A DNA stretch of 64,000 bases from Chryseobacterium sp. 7 (GTDB lineage: Bacteria; Bacteroidota; Bacteroidia; Flavobacteriales; Weeksellaceae): the NCBI RefSeq assembly GCF_003663845.1, contig NZ_RCCA01000001.1, forward strand, positions 1,302,001 to 1,366,000, in the 5' to 3' direction. The translations under genes were made by a program, and so were the position numbers. Below, piece by piece: positions 45,666 through 53,491 of this stretch (its first letter is position 1; each line of letters opens with the position of its first letter). A model generated the notes under the pieces. The model was not told the DNA's origin. It saw only the letters and a list, made by a program, of their open reading frames with translations, and ran no database searches.

Positions 45666-46342
45666 TGGACGATTATAGGCTTAATAGAAATGGTAAACTT
45701 GAACTTATAAATGGAACTAAAGATGGGTTTGATAGATTGTTCAATTGGAATAGCACTGAGTTTATAAAACTGAATAAAGAGTTTATAAAGAATTTGCGTC
45801 AAGACACAGAATATGATAGCTATTTAAAAGAATATAAACCCGTAGCAACAACAATAACATTTGAAAACTCTTCAGTTTCTGTAAAACAAATAAAAAACTA
45901 TTTCTATTTCCTGGCAGCAAACACAGAAAAGGAATGGGGATTTAATCATTTAACTAAAAATGGATGGTTTTCGGATAGTTCTGTAACAATAATTAATAGT
46001 AATCATCAAGATGGTAGTGTTGGAATGAGCGCTGTATTTAAATATTTACAATCTGGTTATAATTTATTAGGATCCGGACATTCTCATCCTTTTTTAATCT
46101 ATGACCACCCAGAAAATAAACATTTATTAAAAGCAAGGTACGATGAAATGGCATATCCTTCTGGATTCCAAAAAGGAGGGGCTGTAGATTTTAACCAAAC
46201 GACTGGTGACAGGAGTAGCTACGAAAATTTATTAAATAAATATGGAGGGCAAATAAAAGCTAATCCATGGATATATATAGGTAACCCAGATAACCGACCA
46301 CATTTTATATATTATGATACGACATCTTTTAGAAGGAAGTAA
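45665..46342 (+). CDS. JAB-like polymorphic toxin domain, separated from the RHS core by a frame change
   Basis: 225 residues. Its ATG overlaps the RHS stop (TAATG). DDYRLNRNGKLELI resembles the hinge that usually follows an RHS core directly. The C-terminal half has GSGHSHPF (His139, His141), then YPSGFQKGG..DFNQTTGDRSS, a candidate JAMM/MPN metal site of the Toxin-JAB1 type; such domains are predicted isopeptidase-like effectors. There is no signal peptide, so it could be exported only if fused to the RHS protein, by frameshift or in an ancestor. Its 3' end overlaps the next gene by 29 bases. Confidence 0.75.
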   Translation: MDDYRLNRNGKLELINGTKDGFDRLFNWNSTEFIKLNKEFIKNLRQDTEYDSYLKEYKPVATTITFENSSVSVKQIKNYFYFLAANTEKEWGFNHLTKNGWFSDSSVTIINSNHQDGSVGMSAVFKYLQSGYNLLGSGHSHPFLIYDHPENKHLLKARYDEMAYPSGFQKGGAVDFNQTTGDRSSYENLLNKYGGQIKANPWIYIGNPDNRPHFIYYDTTSFRRK

Positions 46343-46802
46343 GGCATTGTTACTTTTTCTTATCTTATTCTCTTGCCAAGAAAATAAAAGAGAAAAAATT
46401 AAGGAATACTCTTATCCCAGAATTTTAATCAAAGAAAATCTAAAAAGAGAAATATATTCCTATAAACAGGAATTGAATAGGTTGCAAGCATCGAAAAGCA
46501 ATAACTTAAGTATTTATTTTAGTAAGAAAAATGATACAACTTTTGTAGAAATAGGGGATTATAAACCAAACCTTAAAATATTAAATATAAAGGGGGTTGA
46601 AATCATGAAAAAGGATACAATATATTTATTTAGTGGAAATGATTCAATAAGTGTAGAACAGTTTTATGAAAATCAGTTTAATGACAAAATTAATATTATC
46701 GATAATTTAGAACCGTCTCTTAATCATTTTGATCCTCATTTTAAATGCCTTTATATTGATAATGAAAATTTAAAAGTACTTTTTTATGGTAGATGTAAAT
46801 AG
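46314..46802 (+). CDS. Small lipoprotein, candidate immunity protein for the JAB toxin
   Basis: 162 residues. A hydrophobic segment ends LILFSC (Cys21), a lipobox, followed by a Lys/Glu-rich, coiled region and a beta-rich C-terminus (YFSKKNDTTFVEIGDY). No family was recognised. The position, overlapping the toxin end by 29 bases, is where immunity genes of RHS toxins sit. A lipoprotein would act in the periplasm, matching a Sec-exported toxin. The immunity role is inferred from position only. Confidence 0.6.
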   Translation: MIRHLLEGSKALLLFLILFSCQENKREKIKEYSYPRILIKENLKREIYSYKQELNRLQASKSNNLSIYFSKKNDTTFVEIGDYKPNLKILNIKGVEIMKKDTIYLFSGNDSISVEQFYENQFNDKINIIDNLEPSLNHFDPHFKCLYIDNENLKVLFYGRCK

Positions 46803-46876
46803 AGTGAGTGGTATAATAAATTAAGTACTATAGCTGTTTTGTAATTGTATTTAAAAAAATATGATCTCATTTAATA

Positions 46877-46906
46877 TAACAGCTATTGAAATTTCAATAG
46901 CTGTTA
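46877..46906 (+). terminator. Candidate terminator after the RHS locus
   Basis: A perfect 30-base palindrome (TAACAGCTATTGAAA and its complement), 75 bases after the lipoprotein stop. The T tract is weak (TAATATTTTA), so it may instead be an operator. Confidence 0.5.
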
Positions 46907-47002
46907 ATATTTTAGACATGATAAAACTCTAAAAATGAGTAGATTCAGAATGAGTGAAGATTTACTTTTTTGGTGGCTTTCCCTTGTTTTCAGACAATAA
47001 AA

Positions 47003-47030
47003 AAAGGCTGTTTCAAACGAAACAGCCTTT
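47003..47030 (-). terminator. Terminator of the Cys/Met PLP-enzyme gene
   Basis: Twelve-base-pair perfect stem AAAGGCTGTTTC/GAAACAGCCTTT, with the minus strand continuing in a T tract (TTTTATTG). It is 10 bases past the stop. Confidence 0.85.
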
Positions 47031-47040
47031 TACAATAAAT

Positions 47041-48270
47041 TTAGATGATAGAAATGTTTTCATGGTGGTTTAGAACTCCTACTTTCAGCATACACTCTTT
47101 CATTTTATGATAAGTTCTTTTTATATCGTGGTCAAGACCAATGGAGAATCTGATCAGCCCGTCTGAAATACCTATGGAAGCTCTTTCTTCTTCCGGGATT
47201 TCAGATGAGGTAGATTTTCCTGAGCATGAGAATAAGGTTTTATAGAACCCTAAGCTCACGGCAAGATACCCCAGATTTTCTGTCTGCATCAGTTCCATCA
47301 GTTCGTTTGCTTTTTCTGTTGTTCCGGCATCCAGAGTCAGTAATCCTCCGTATCCGTATTCTTCATGAATCATACTTTTCATTAATTCATGGTTTTTGTG
47401 AGATGGTAAGCCAGGATAGGATACTTTTAATCCATCTTTTTCGAATCTTTCAGCCAGATACATCGCATTATGGCTGTGTTGTTTGATTCTGATATGTAAT
47501 GTTCTCAGATTCTTTAAGATACTTGATGATCTTAAGCTGTCCATCGTTGGGCCAAGAAGCATACACGCTCCGGAATTGACATTTTTGGTGTCATCAATAA
47601 ATGCCTGACTTGCACAATACACACCGCCTACCGTATCACTGCTTCCGTTGATGAATTTCGTTAAACTATGAATCACAACATCAGCTCCAAATAAAGTCGG
47701 AGATATAGAAAGAGGGGAGAAGGTATTGTCTACAATCAGTTTCAGATTGTGTTTTTTACAGATTTCGGAAAGTTTTCTAAGGTCAGCAACTTCAAGAAGC
47801 GGATTGCTTACACTTTCACAATAAATAACTTTCGTATTGGGAGTGATGGCTTTTTCTATAGAATCAAAATTATTGATATCAACAAAGGTAGTTGCAACAT
47901 TAAACTGAGGCATGAAGTTTTTAAGAAAAGCATAAGTTCCTCCGTAGATGGTTCTGCTTGAAATAATATGGTCACCACTTTTGCACACCTGCATCAAAAC
48001 GGAAGTAATGGCGCCCATTCCGGATGCTGTAACGTTGGCAGATTCTGTATTTTCCAGCTTGGCAAGAGCCTGAGCCAGATAAAGATTCATTGGGGATGAA
48101 TGTCTGGAATACAGGTAGCATCCTTCTGCATTTCCTTCGAAAGTATCAAACATGGTCTTTGCAGAAAGAAATGTATAGGTAGAGCTGTCTGAGATAGAAG
48201 GATTCACTCCTCCGAATTCACCAAAATACTGTAGATCCTGAATCTCGTTGGCTGCGTTAAAGTTTTCCAT
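47041..48270 (-). CDS. Cys/Met metabolism PLP-dependent enzyme (gamma-lyase/synthase type)
   Basis: 409 residues, fold type I. The phosphate-binding ASGMGAI (82-88), Tyr in IYGGTYAFLKN, Asp in IVDNTFSPL and the PLP lysine in HSLTKFINGSSD (Lys205) place it in the Cys/Met metabolism family. The cysteine characteristic of methionine gamma-lyase after the active-site Tyr is absent (GGTYA), so cystathionine or homocysteine chemistry is as likely as methionine degradation. It is divergent from an Lrp/AsnC regulator, the typical partner for an amino-acid catabolic gene. Confidence 0.88.
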   Translation of the reverse strand: MENFNAANEIQDLQYFGEFGGVNPSISDSSTYTFLSAKTMFDTFEGNAEGCYLYSRHSSPMNLYLAQALAKLENTESANVTASGMGAITSVLMQVCKSGDHIISSRTIYGGTYAFLKNFMPQFNVATTFVDINNFDSIEKAITPNTKVIYCESVSNPLLEVADLRKLSEICKKHNLKLIVDNTFSPLSISPTLFGADVVIHSLTKFINGSSDTVGGVYCASQAFIDDTKNVNSGACMLLGPTMDSLRSSSILKNLRTLHIRIKQHSHNAMYLAERFEKDGLKVSYPGLPSHKNHELMKSMIHEEYGYGGLLTLDAGTTEKANELMELMQTENLGYLAVSLGFYKTLFSCSGKSTSSEIPEEERASIGISDGLIRFSIGLDHDIKRTYHKMKECMLKVGVLNHHENISII

Positions 48271-48362
48271 AAATATTGTTTTTATTTTATTGTCCCAATT
48301 TGCATTAATTTGCTAATTATTACAACAGAAAATTGAATTTATAGATTATAAAACTGTAAATT

Positions 48363-48396
48363 TTTGTTTATATAGAAAAAATAATTAGTATCTTCG
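48363..48396 (+). promoter_or_regulatory. Possible promoter of the Lrp/AsnC gene
   Basis: TTTG (48363-48366), a 22-base spacer, TATCTTCG (48389-48396). The spacer is longer and the -7 box one base off consensus. Confidence 0.3.
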
Positions 48397-48428
48397 GAAA
48401 TATTAAACTTTTACCAAAAAAATATCTA

Positions 48429-48887
48429 ATGGAACTTGACGAAACTGATAAGAAACTCCTGTTTTTTCTGCAGGAAGACTGTAAACAAACCACCAAAGAA
48501 CTGTCCGGTAAACTTGGTTTATCTGTTACAGCTGTTTATGAGCGTGTAAAAAAGCTTGAAAATGCAGGCGTTATTTCAAAATATGTAGCCTTGCTGGACA
48601 GAAGTAAAGTTAAGAAAAATTTTATTGTTCTGTGTCATGTAAAATTAATTCAGCACAAGAAGGAATTTGTACTGCAATTTGAAAAAGAAGTGATGGATCT
48701 TCAGGAAGTTACAGAGTGCTTCCATGTAAGCGGTGATTACGATTATATTCTTAAAATTGGCGTGAAAGATATTGAGGACTACCGCAGTTTTATGCTGACG
48801 AAACTGACGACGCTTCAACACATCGCAAGTACGCACAGCTCATTTATGATTTCCGAAGTGAAAAACACAACGGCCATCGTATTATAA
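48429..48887 (+). CDS. Lrp/AsnC-family transcriptional regulator
   Basis: 152 residues. The N-terminal HTH is LDETDKKLLFFLQEDCKQTTKELSGKLGLSVTAVYERVKKLENAGVI. The C-terminal AsnC/RAM ligand-binding domain has ECFHVSGDYDYILKIGVKDIEDY. Lrp-type regulators sense an amino acid and control adjacent transport or catabolic genes, so the divergent PLP-enzyme gene is the likely target. Confidence 0.93.
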   Translation: MELDETDKKLLFFLQEDCKQTTKELSGKLGLSVTAVYERVKKLENAGVISKYVALLDRSKVKKNFIVLCHVKLIQHKKEFVLQFEKEVMDLQEVTECFHVSGDYDYILKIGVKDIEDYRSFMLTKLTTLQHIASTHSSFMISEVKNTTAIVL

Positions 48888-48910
48888 ATTTTGAAAAATT
48901 TCGTGATTGA

Positions 48911-49996
48911 TTACAGATTTTCTTTAGTCATTTTATCGATGAAATAGTGAAGTCTTTTAATCTCTGTTCTGCCTTTGTTTTTGTCATTCAGGAAGCAGGT
49001 GGTTACAATAACCATTTTTAAATCGGGAATGACACAGATAAGCTGGCCGCCATAACCTGTGGCTACGAAAGCCTGATGTCCGTTAGTTTTTCTTCGCCAC
49101 CAATAGTATCCATACCCGTTGGCATCCGGCATTACATCCCAGGAATCCAGCTTTGCATGTTCAGCGGTAGATTCCTGAATCCATTTTGAAGAAACAATTT
49201 GCTTGCCGCTAAATTTTCCGTTATTCAAAATCATGATACCGAATTTCAGCAGATCTTCAGGTTTCATAAACATTTCCGAACCGCCGATGTTCCTGTTCAT
49301 AGGATCCGTGTCCCATCTGGGAGTATTCATTTTTAAAGGTCTAAAAAGGTTTTCTGTTGCAAATTGCTTCAGATTGGTCTTTACAATCTTTGCTAAAGCC
49401 GCGCCAAAAAGATGGGCTTCACCACTGTTATAATTGAATACTGTTCCCGGATATTCTTCGAAAGGCAGATCCAGCACAAATTTTACAGGATCACCGGAAA
49501 AAGACATTGCCGTTGAAATTTTTGAATTTTCAACCCAGTCAAAACCACCCTGCATGGTCAGCAGGTTTTTTAATGTTAATGTATTTCTGATAGAATCATG
49601 AGCTGCCTTTCCTTCAATATTGGAGATGTTTTTGAAACTGCTTCTTGAGATATTGTATTCCGGAAGGATTTTTAAAACCGGAGTGTTAAGGTTAGGAAGC
49701 ATATTTTTATCCTGTGCAATACCGGCCAGTACAGAAACGATACTTTTGGTAACAGACTTTATACTGAAAATGTTTTCTTTATTGGCTCCGTGAAAATACT
49801 GCTCATAAATGATCTTATTGTTCTGGGATACAATGAAAGATCCCAGAGAAGGAATACTGTCATTAATTTCTTTGGTGAATTTCTCTGTAAATTCTTTCGG
49901 TAATTCTTTGTTGAAGGCTGTCTGTGACTTCATTTTAGGGCAGAATAGGATAAGACTTAGAATCGTCAAACCCTGCAGTAATTGCTTGGATTTCAT
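48911..49996 (-). CDS. Serine hydrolase, class C beta-lactamase family
   Basis: 361 residues with a signal peptide ending MKSQ. SxxK is KSVTK (Ser81-Lys84), YxN is VFNYNSGEAH near 192, and GYGGQL near 318 fills the KTG position. It is shorter than the hydrolase at 17775 and lacks the C-terminal beta domain. The closest general description is the 6-aminohexanoate-dimer hydrolase/esterase EstB type. It should be periplasmic, substrate unknown. It is convergent with the Lrp gene. Confidence 0.87.
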   Translation of the reverse strand: MKSKQLLQGLTILSLILFCPKMKSQTAFNKELPKEFTEKFTKEINDSIPSLGSFIVSQNNKIIYEQYFHGANKENIFSIKSVTKSIVSVLAGIAQDKNMLPNLNTPVLKILPEYNISRSSFKNISNIEGKAAHDSIRNTLTLKNLLTMQGGFDWVENSKISTAMSFSGDPVKFVLDLPFEEYPGTVFNYNSGEAHLFGAALAKIVKTNLKQFATENLFRPLKMNTPRWDTDPMNRNIGGSEMFMKPEDLLKFGIMILNNGKFSGKQIVSSKWIQESTAEHAKLDSWDVMPDANGYGYYWWRRKTNGHQAFVATGYGGQLICVIPDLKMVIVTTCFLNDKNKGRTEIKRLHYFIDKMTKENL

Positions 49997-50194
49997 TGTT
50001 TAAAAAAAGAAAGGATAAATGATTAGCTGATGAAAAGTATACGCTGACCCATCCGGATGGATAAACATAGCGAACGCTTTCAATGCCCCTAAATTATGAA
50101 AAACAATGAACTTTTAAAATATATTTTATCGGATATTTTAAATTTTTTTAATGATTCTTAAATTCATTTTTTACTTAAAATGGTCCACTAGAAA

Positions 50195-51226
50195 TTACAC
50201 TAACACCCCATTTTTAGAAGAAATAGGATCCGGAAGATCTGTTTCTCCGCTCATTTGAAGAAGATCTATTTCAATCGTTCTGCAGATAGAAAGCATTGGA
50301 ACGTCAAACATTAATCCGGCAAAAGGGTTTTCGGAATAATCTCCTACGAGTTCCATAATGATATAAATCCATCCGATAATAATACAGAAAGGAATAGACG
50401 TCCAGATTCCCCAGTCTCCTAATTTTGCAAATTCGTTAACTAATCCCAATGGGAGCAGCATAATGAACAGGATGTTAAAAACAAAAGCCGTACTTGCAAA
50501 CTGTCTTGGAGAAGGGAACTTTTTGATTCTTTCTGCCTGTCCCTGGAAATTGTAGAATTCATTCAGAGCATTCTGCAGTTGAGTCTGATTGAAATCTGTG
50601 ATGGCATTCATGTTTTTTAGTTCGTTAATATCTTTTGCCTGCTGAGCAATTAAATAGGTAGCAAAGTTTTTGTAATCGTTTTTACGTTCATATTCTTCCT
50701 CTGAAAGATATTTGTGCAGGAAAATAGGGGCTCTTCCATAATCCGGAAATCCTGCCTTGATCAATCTGTTTCTTCTCAGGTTGATATTCCCGAATTTATT
50801 ATTTTCCGTACTGATATGCTCCCATTCCGTAGGGACTAAAAGCTGCTCACGGAAAGTATATAACCATGCAATATGACGGTAAACGATCCTTCTTTTACGG
50901 TCTTCTAGATCAAAAACGCCAATTTCTTCATTTTTGGTATCGAAAGCATATACCATAGAGGCAAACGAACGGCTGGAATTTACAATTCCGCCCCATATTT
51001 TTCTGGCTTCCCAAAGTCTGTCATAGGCCTGGTTGTTTTTAAAACCCACAAGAAACGCTTCTGCTGTACCTATCAGTGCAACAGGAACCCATGGAATCGT
51101 CATCCAGTGCCAGTTAAAGAAATAAAAGAGAACGGCAATCAATGTGCACCAGATAGAAATGAAGACAAGATGTACACCGGCAAGATTGAGAACCTGTTTA
51201 TAATTGACGTATTTGGTTGTGATCAT
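50195..51226 (-). CDS. Bestrophin-family (UPF0187) ion channel
   Basis: 343 residues from MITTKYVNYKQVL. Hydrophobic segments near 15-55 (including VALIGTAEAFLVGFKNNQAYDRLWEARKIWGGIVNSSR), 225-250 and 255-280. The NNQAYDRLWEARKIWG stretch is the family signature for bacterial bestrophins, which form pentameric anion or cation channels. An upstream in-frame start adds 16 residues that are not family-like, so the second ATG was chosen. Its physiological role is unknown. Confidence 0.85.
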   Translation of the reverse strand: MITTKYVNYKQVLNLAGVHLVFISIWCTLIAVLFYFFNWHWMTIPWVPVALIGTAEAFLVGFKNNQAYDRLWEARKIWGGIVNSSRSFASMVYAFDTKNEEIGVFDLEDRKRRIVYRHIAWLYTFREQLLVPTEWEHISTENNKFGNINLRRNRLIKAGFPDYGRAPIFLHKYLSEEEYERKNDYKNFATYLIAQQAKDINELKNMNAITDFNQTQLQNALNEFYNFQGQAERIKKFPSPRQFASTAFVFNILFIMLLPLGLVNEFAKLGDWGIWTSIPFCIIIGWIYIIMELVGDYSENPFAGLMFDVPMLSICRTIEIDLLQMSGETDLPDPISSKNGVLV

Positions 51227-51312
51227 AGAGCTGCGTAGAATTTTTGGTGTGCAAACAAACAAAATAGATACCAAAATAAGGTATCTGTTCCGTTTATTAA
51301 AAATAATAAAAA

Positions 51313-51336
51313 AAACCTCTGAAAAATCAGAGGTTT
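51313..51336 (-). terminator. Terminator of the E1 dehydrogenase gene
   Basis: Perfect ten-base-pair stem AAACCTCTGA/TCAGAGGTTT with AAAA loop, followed on the minus strand by TTTTTATT. It is 7 bases past the stop. Confidence 0.85.
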
Positions 51337-51343
51337 CATATAT

Positions 51344-53416
51344 TTAATATTTCAGCATTTCTTCAATCTTACTGCTGAGCTTTTCAGCATTGGGAAGCAT
51401 TTCTTTTTCCAACACCAGATTGATAGGAACAGCAGGTACATCCAAAGATCCCATTGTTTCTACAGGTGCGTCAAGATATTTGAAGCAGTTTTTGGAAATA
51501 CGGTGTGCAAAAGCCTCTGCAAAAGAGTTGTTAAGCTGTTCTTCTGTTAGAACGATACATTTTCCGTGTGCTTTTACCCTTTCGAAAACAAGTTCTTCAT
51601 CCAGAGGAATCAATGTTCTTAAGTCAATTACCTCAACTCTTCCGTTGAAATTCTTAGCGGCTTCTTTAGCCCAATACACTCCCATACCGTAAGTAACCAC
51701 TAATAAAGTTCTGCCTTTTTCAGTTTCTTCCTTATCAGCTTCTATAATTACTTTTCCTTTTCCAAACGGAAGAACATAGTCTTCGGCTGGTTCTATGGTT
51801 TTAGCATCTTCAGTTCCGGGAACTTTACTCCAGTATAATCCTTTGTGCTCCAGCATTACTACCGGGTTCGGATCATAATAAGCAGCTTTTAACAATCCTT
51901 TAAAATCGGCAGCGTTGCTTGGATATGCTATTTTGATTCCTTTGATGTTGGCCAGGATACTTTCAACACTTCCACTGTGGTAAGGACCACCACCACCGTA
52001 AGCTCCGATAGGAACGCGGATAATGTTGCTTACAGGGAATTTTCCACCACTTAAATAGTTTGATTTTGAAATCTCTGTAATTAGCTGGTTGATTCCCGGG
52101 TAGATATAATCTGCAAACTGAACCTCAACGATTGGTTTCAGCCCAACAGCACTCATTCCGGCAGTAGATCCAATGATATAAGCCTCCTGAATTGCAGTAT
52201 TGAATACTCTTTTACTTCCGAATTTTTTTCCTAAAGTCACTGTTTCACGGAAAACTCCACCAATTCTTTCTCCTACATCCTGTCCGTAAAGTAACGCTTC
52301 AGGGTGTTTCCACATTAATTCCTGTATCGCATGGATGGCAGCATCTACCATTACAATTTTTTCTCCGTTGGCAGGTTCACGTGTTCCTGTTTCCTCAGTA
52401 ATAGGAGTGGGAGCAAAAACGTGCTGCATTACGGTTTCAGGCTTCGGATCTTCTGCATTTTTAGCTTTTTCGAAAGCTTCTTCTGCTTCAAGACGGGCCT
52501 TTTTGGTAATTTGTTTTAAAAGATCCTCATCAATTCCTGTTTCCAGTAGATGCTTTCTAAGGATTTCTCCCGGATCTTTAGCTCTGTGTTTTGTTAAATC
52601 TTCTTCGTCTCTATAGAATTCTCTTCTTACTCCGGAAGTATGGTGGCCAATCAGTACTGTTTTTGCGCAAACAACTATAGGTTTTCTTTCTGTTCTTACA
52701 AAATCTACAGCTTTTTTCATGGCTTCGAAACTTTCCACGAAATCCGTTCCGTCTACTCTCATTCTGCTTAATCCCGTGAATCCGGCTACGAAATCATAAG
52801 CGTCGCAGGTTCTTGCTTCATCCTTTGTTACGGAAATTCCCCATTCATTGTCCTGAACCAGGAAAATAATAGGAAGCTGGTGTAATGCGGCAAACTGTAA
52901 AGCTTCACTCACTTCACCTTCTGTAACAGAATTATCTCCAAGGCTGCATACCACAACTGGATTGTTCTCAAATTCCTGAAGATTGAAATCCTGAATATAT
53001 TTAATTCCCTGTGCTACCCCTGTAGTAGGGATAGTCTGCATTCCGGTTGCGGAACTTTGGTGAACAATTTTAGGTTTGTTTTCATCCCTGCTTGAAGGAT
53101 GGGAATAATAAGATCTTCCTCCTGAAAAAGGATCATCAGCTTTAGCCAGTAACTGAAGCATCAATTGATAAGGTTCAAAACCTATTCCCAGAAGAATACT
53201 TTCGTCTCTGTAATAAGGAGAAACCCAGTCTTCTTTTTTCAGCTGGTAAGCTGTTGCAAGCTGGATGGCTTCATGGCCTCTTGATGTGCTATGAACATAT
53301 TTACAGACATTTCTGTTTTCTTCGTAAATGTCGGCCATGGCTTTGGCCAGCATCATATGATTATACGCTTTGAGTAATATATCCTGAGAAACTTTTTCGT
53401 GAAGTGCATTTTCCAT
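51344..53416 (-). CDS. 2-oxoacid dehydrogenase E1, fused alpha and beta subunits
   Basis: 690 residues from MENALHEKVS. The alpha part (about 10-330) has the thiamine-diphosphate motif VVCSLGDNSVTEGEV and the Glu-rich SSATGMQTIPTTGVAQG loop. The beta part (about 350-690) has VDAAIHAIQELMWKHPEALLYGQDVG, EVQFADYIYPGINQLITE, and the transketolase C-terminal domain. Separate in many bacteria, the subunits are fused here. It oxidises a 2-oxoacid, probably branched-chain, passing the acyl group to an E2 not encoded in this window. Confidence 0.92.
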   Translation of the reverse strand: MENALHEKVSQDILLKAYNHMMLAKAMADIYEENRNVCKYVHSTSRGHEAIQLATAYQLKKEDWVSPYYRDESILLGIGFEPYQLMLQLLAKADDPFSGGRSYYSHPSSRDENKPKIVHQSSATGMQTIPTTGVAQGIKYIQDFNLQEFENNPVVVCSLGDNSVTEGEVSEALQFAALHQLPIIFLVQDNEWGISVTKDEARTCDAYDFVAGFTGLSRMRVDGTDFVESFEAMKKAVDFVRTERKPIVVCAKTVLIGHHTSGVRREFYRDEEDLTKHRAKDPGEILRKHLLETGIDEDLLKQITKKARLEAEEAFEKAKNAEDPKPETVMQHVFAPTPITEETGTREPANGEKIVMVDAAIHAIQELMWKHPEALLYGQDVGERIGGVFRETVTLGKKFGSKRVFNTAIQEAYIIGSTAGMSAVGLKPIVEVQFADYIYPGINQLITEISKSNYLSGGKFPVSNIIRVPIGAYGGGGPYHSGSVESILANIKGIKIAYPSNAADFKGLLKAAYYDPNPVVMLEHKGLYWSKVPGTEDAKTIEPAEDYVLPFGKGKVIIEADKEETEKGRTLLVVTYGMGVYWAKEAAKNFNGRVEVIDLRTLIPLDEELVFERVKAHGKCIVLTEEQLNNSFAEAFAHRISKNCFKYLDAPVETMGSLDVPAVPINLVLEKEMLPNAEKLSSKIEEMLKY

Positions 53417-53422
53417 AGGAAG

Positions 53423-53430
53423 CAAATATA
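53423..53430 (-). promoter_or_regulatory. Candidate -7 box for the E1 gene
   Basis: The minus strand reads TATATTTG, with GTTG 21 bases upstream in the terminator stem of the preceding gene. It ends 7 bases before the chosen ATG, so the transcript would be almost leaderless. Confidence 0.4.
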
Positions 53431-53439
53431 CACAAAAAA

Positions 53440-53469
53440 ACAAAATACTAACAACTGTTAGTATTTTGT
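53440..53469 (-). terminator. Terminator of the subtilase gene
   Basis: Perfect 14-base-pair stem ACAAAATACTAACA and its complement, then a run of seven T on the minus strand. It is 22 bases past the stop. Confidence 0.85.
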
Positions 53470-53491
53470 GTAAAATCTTTGTAGATATAGG

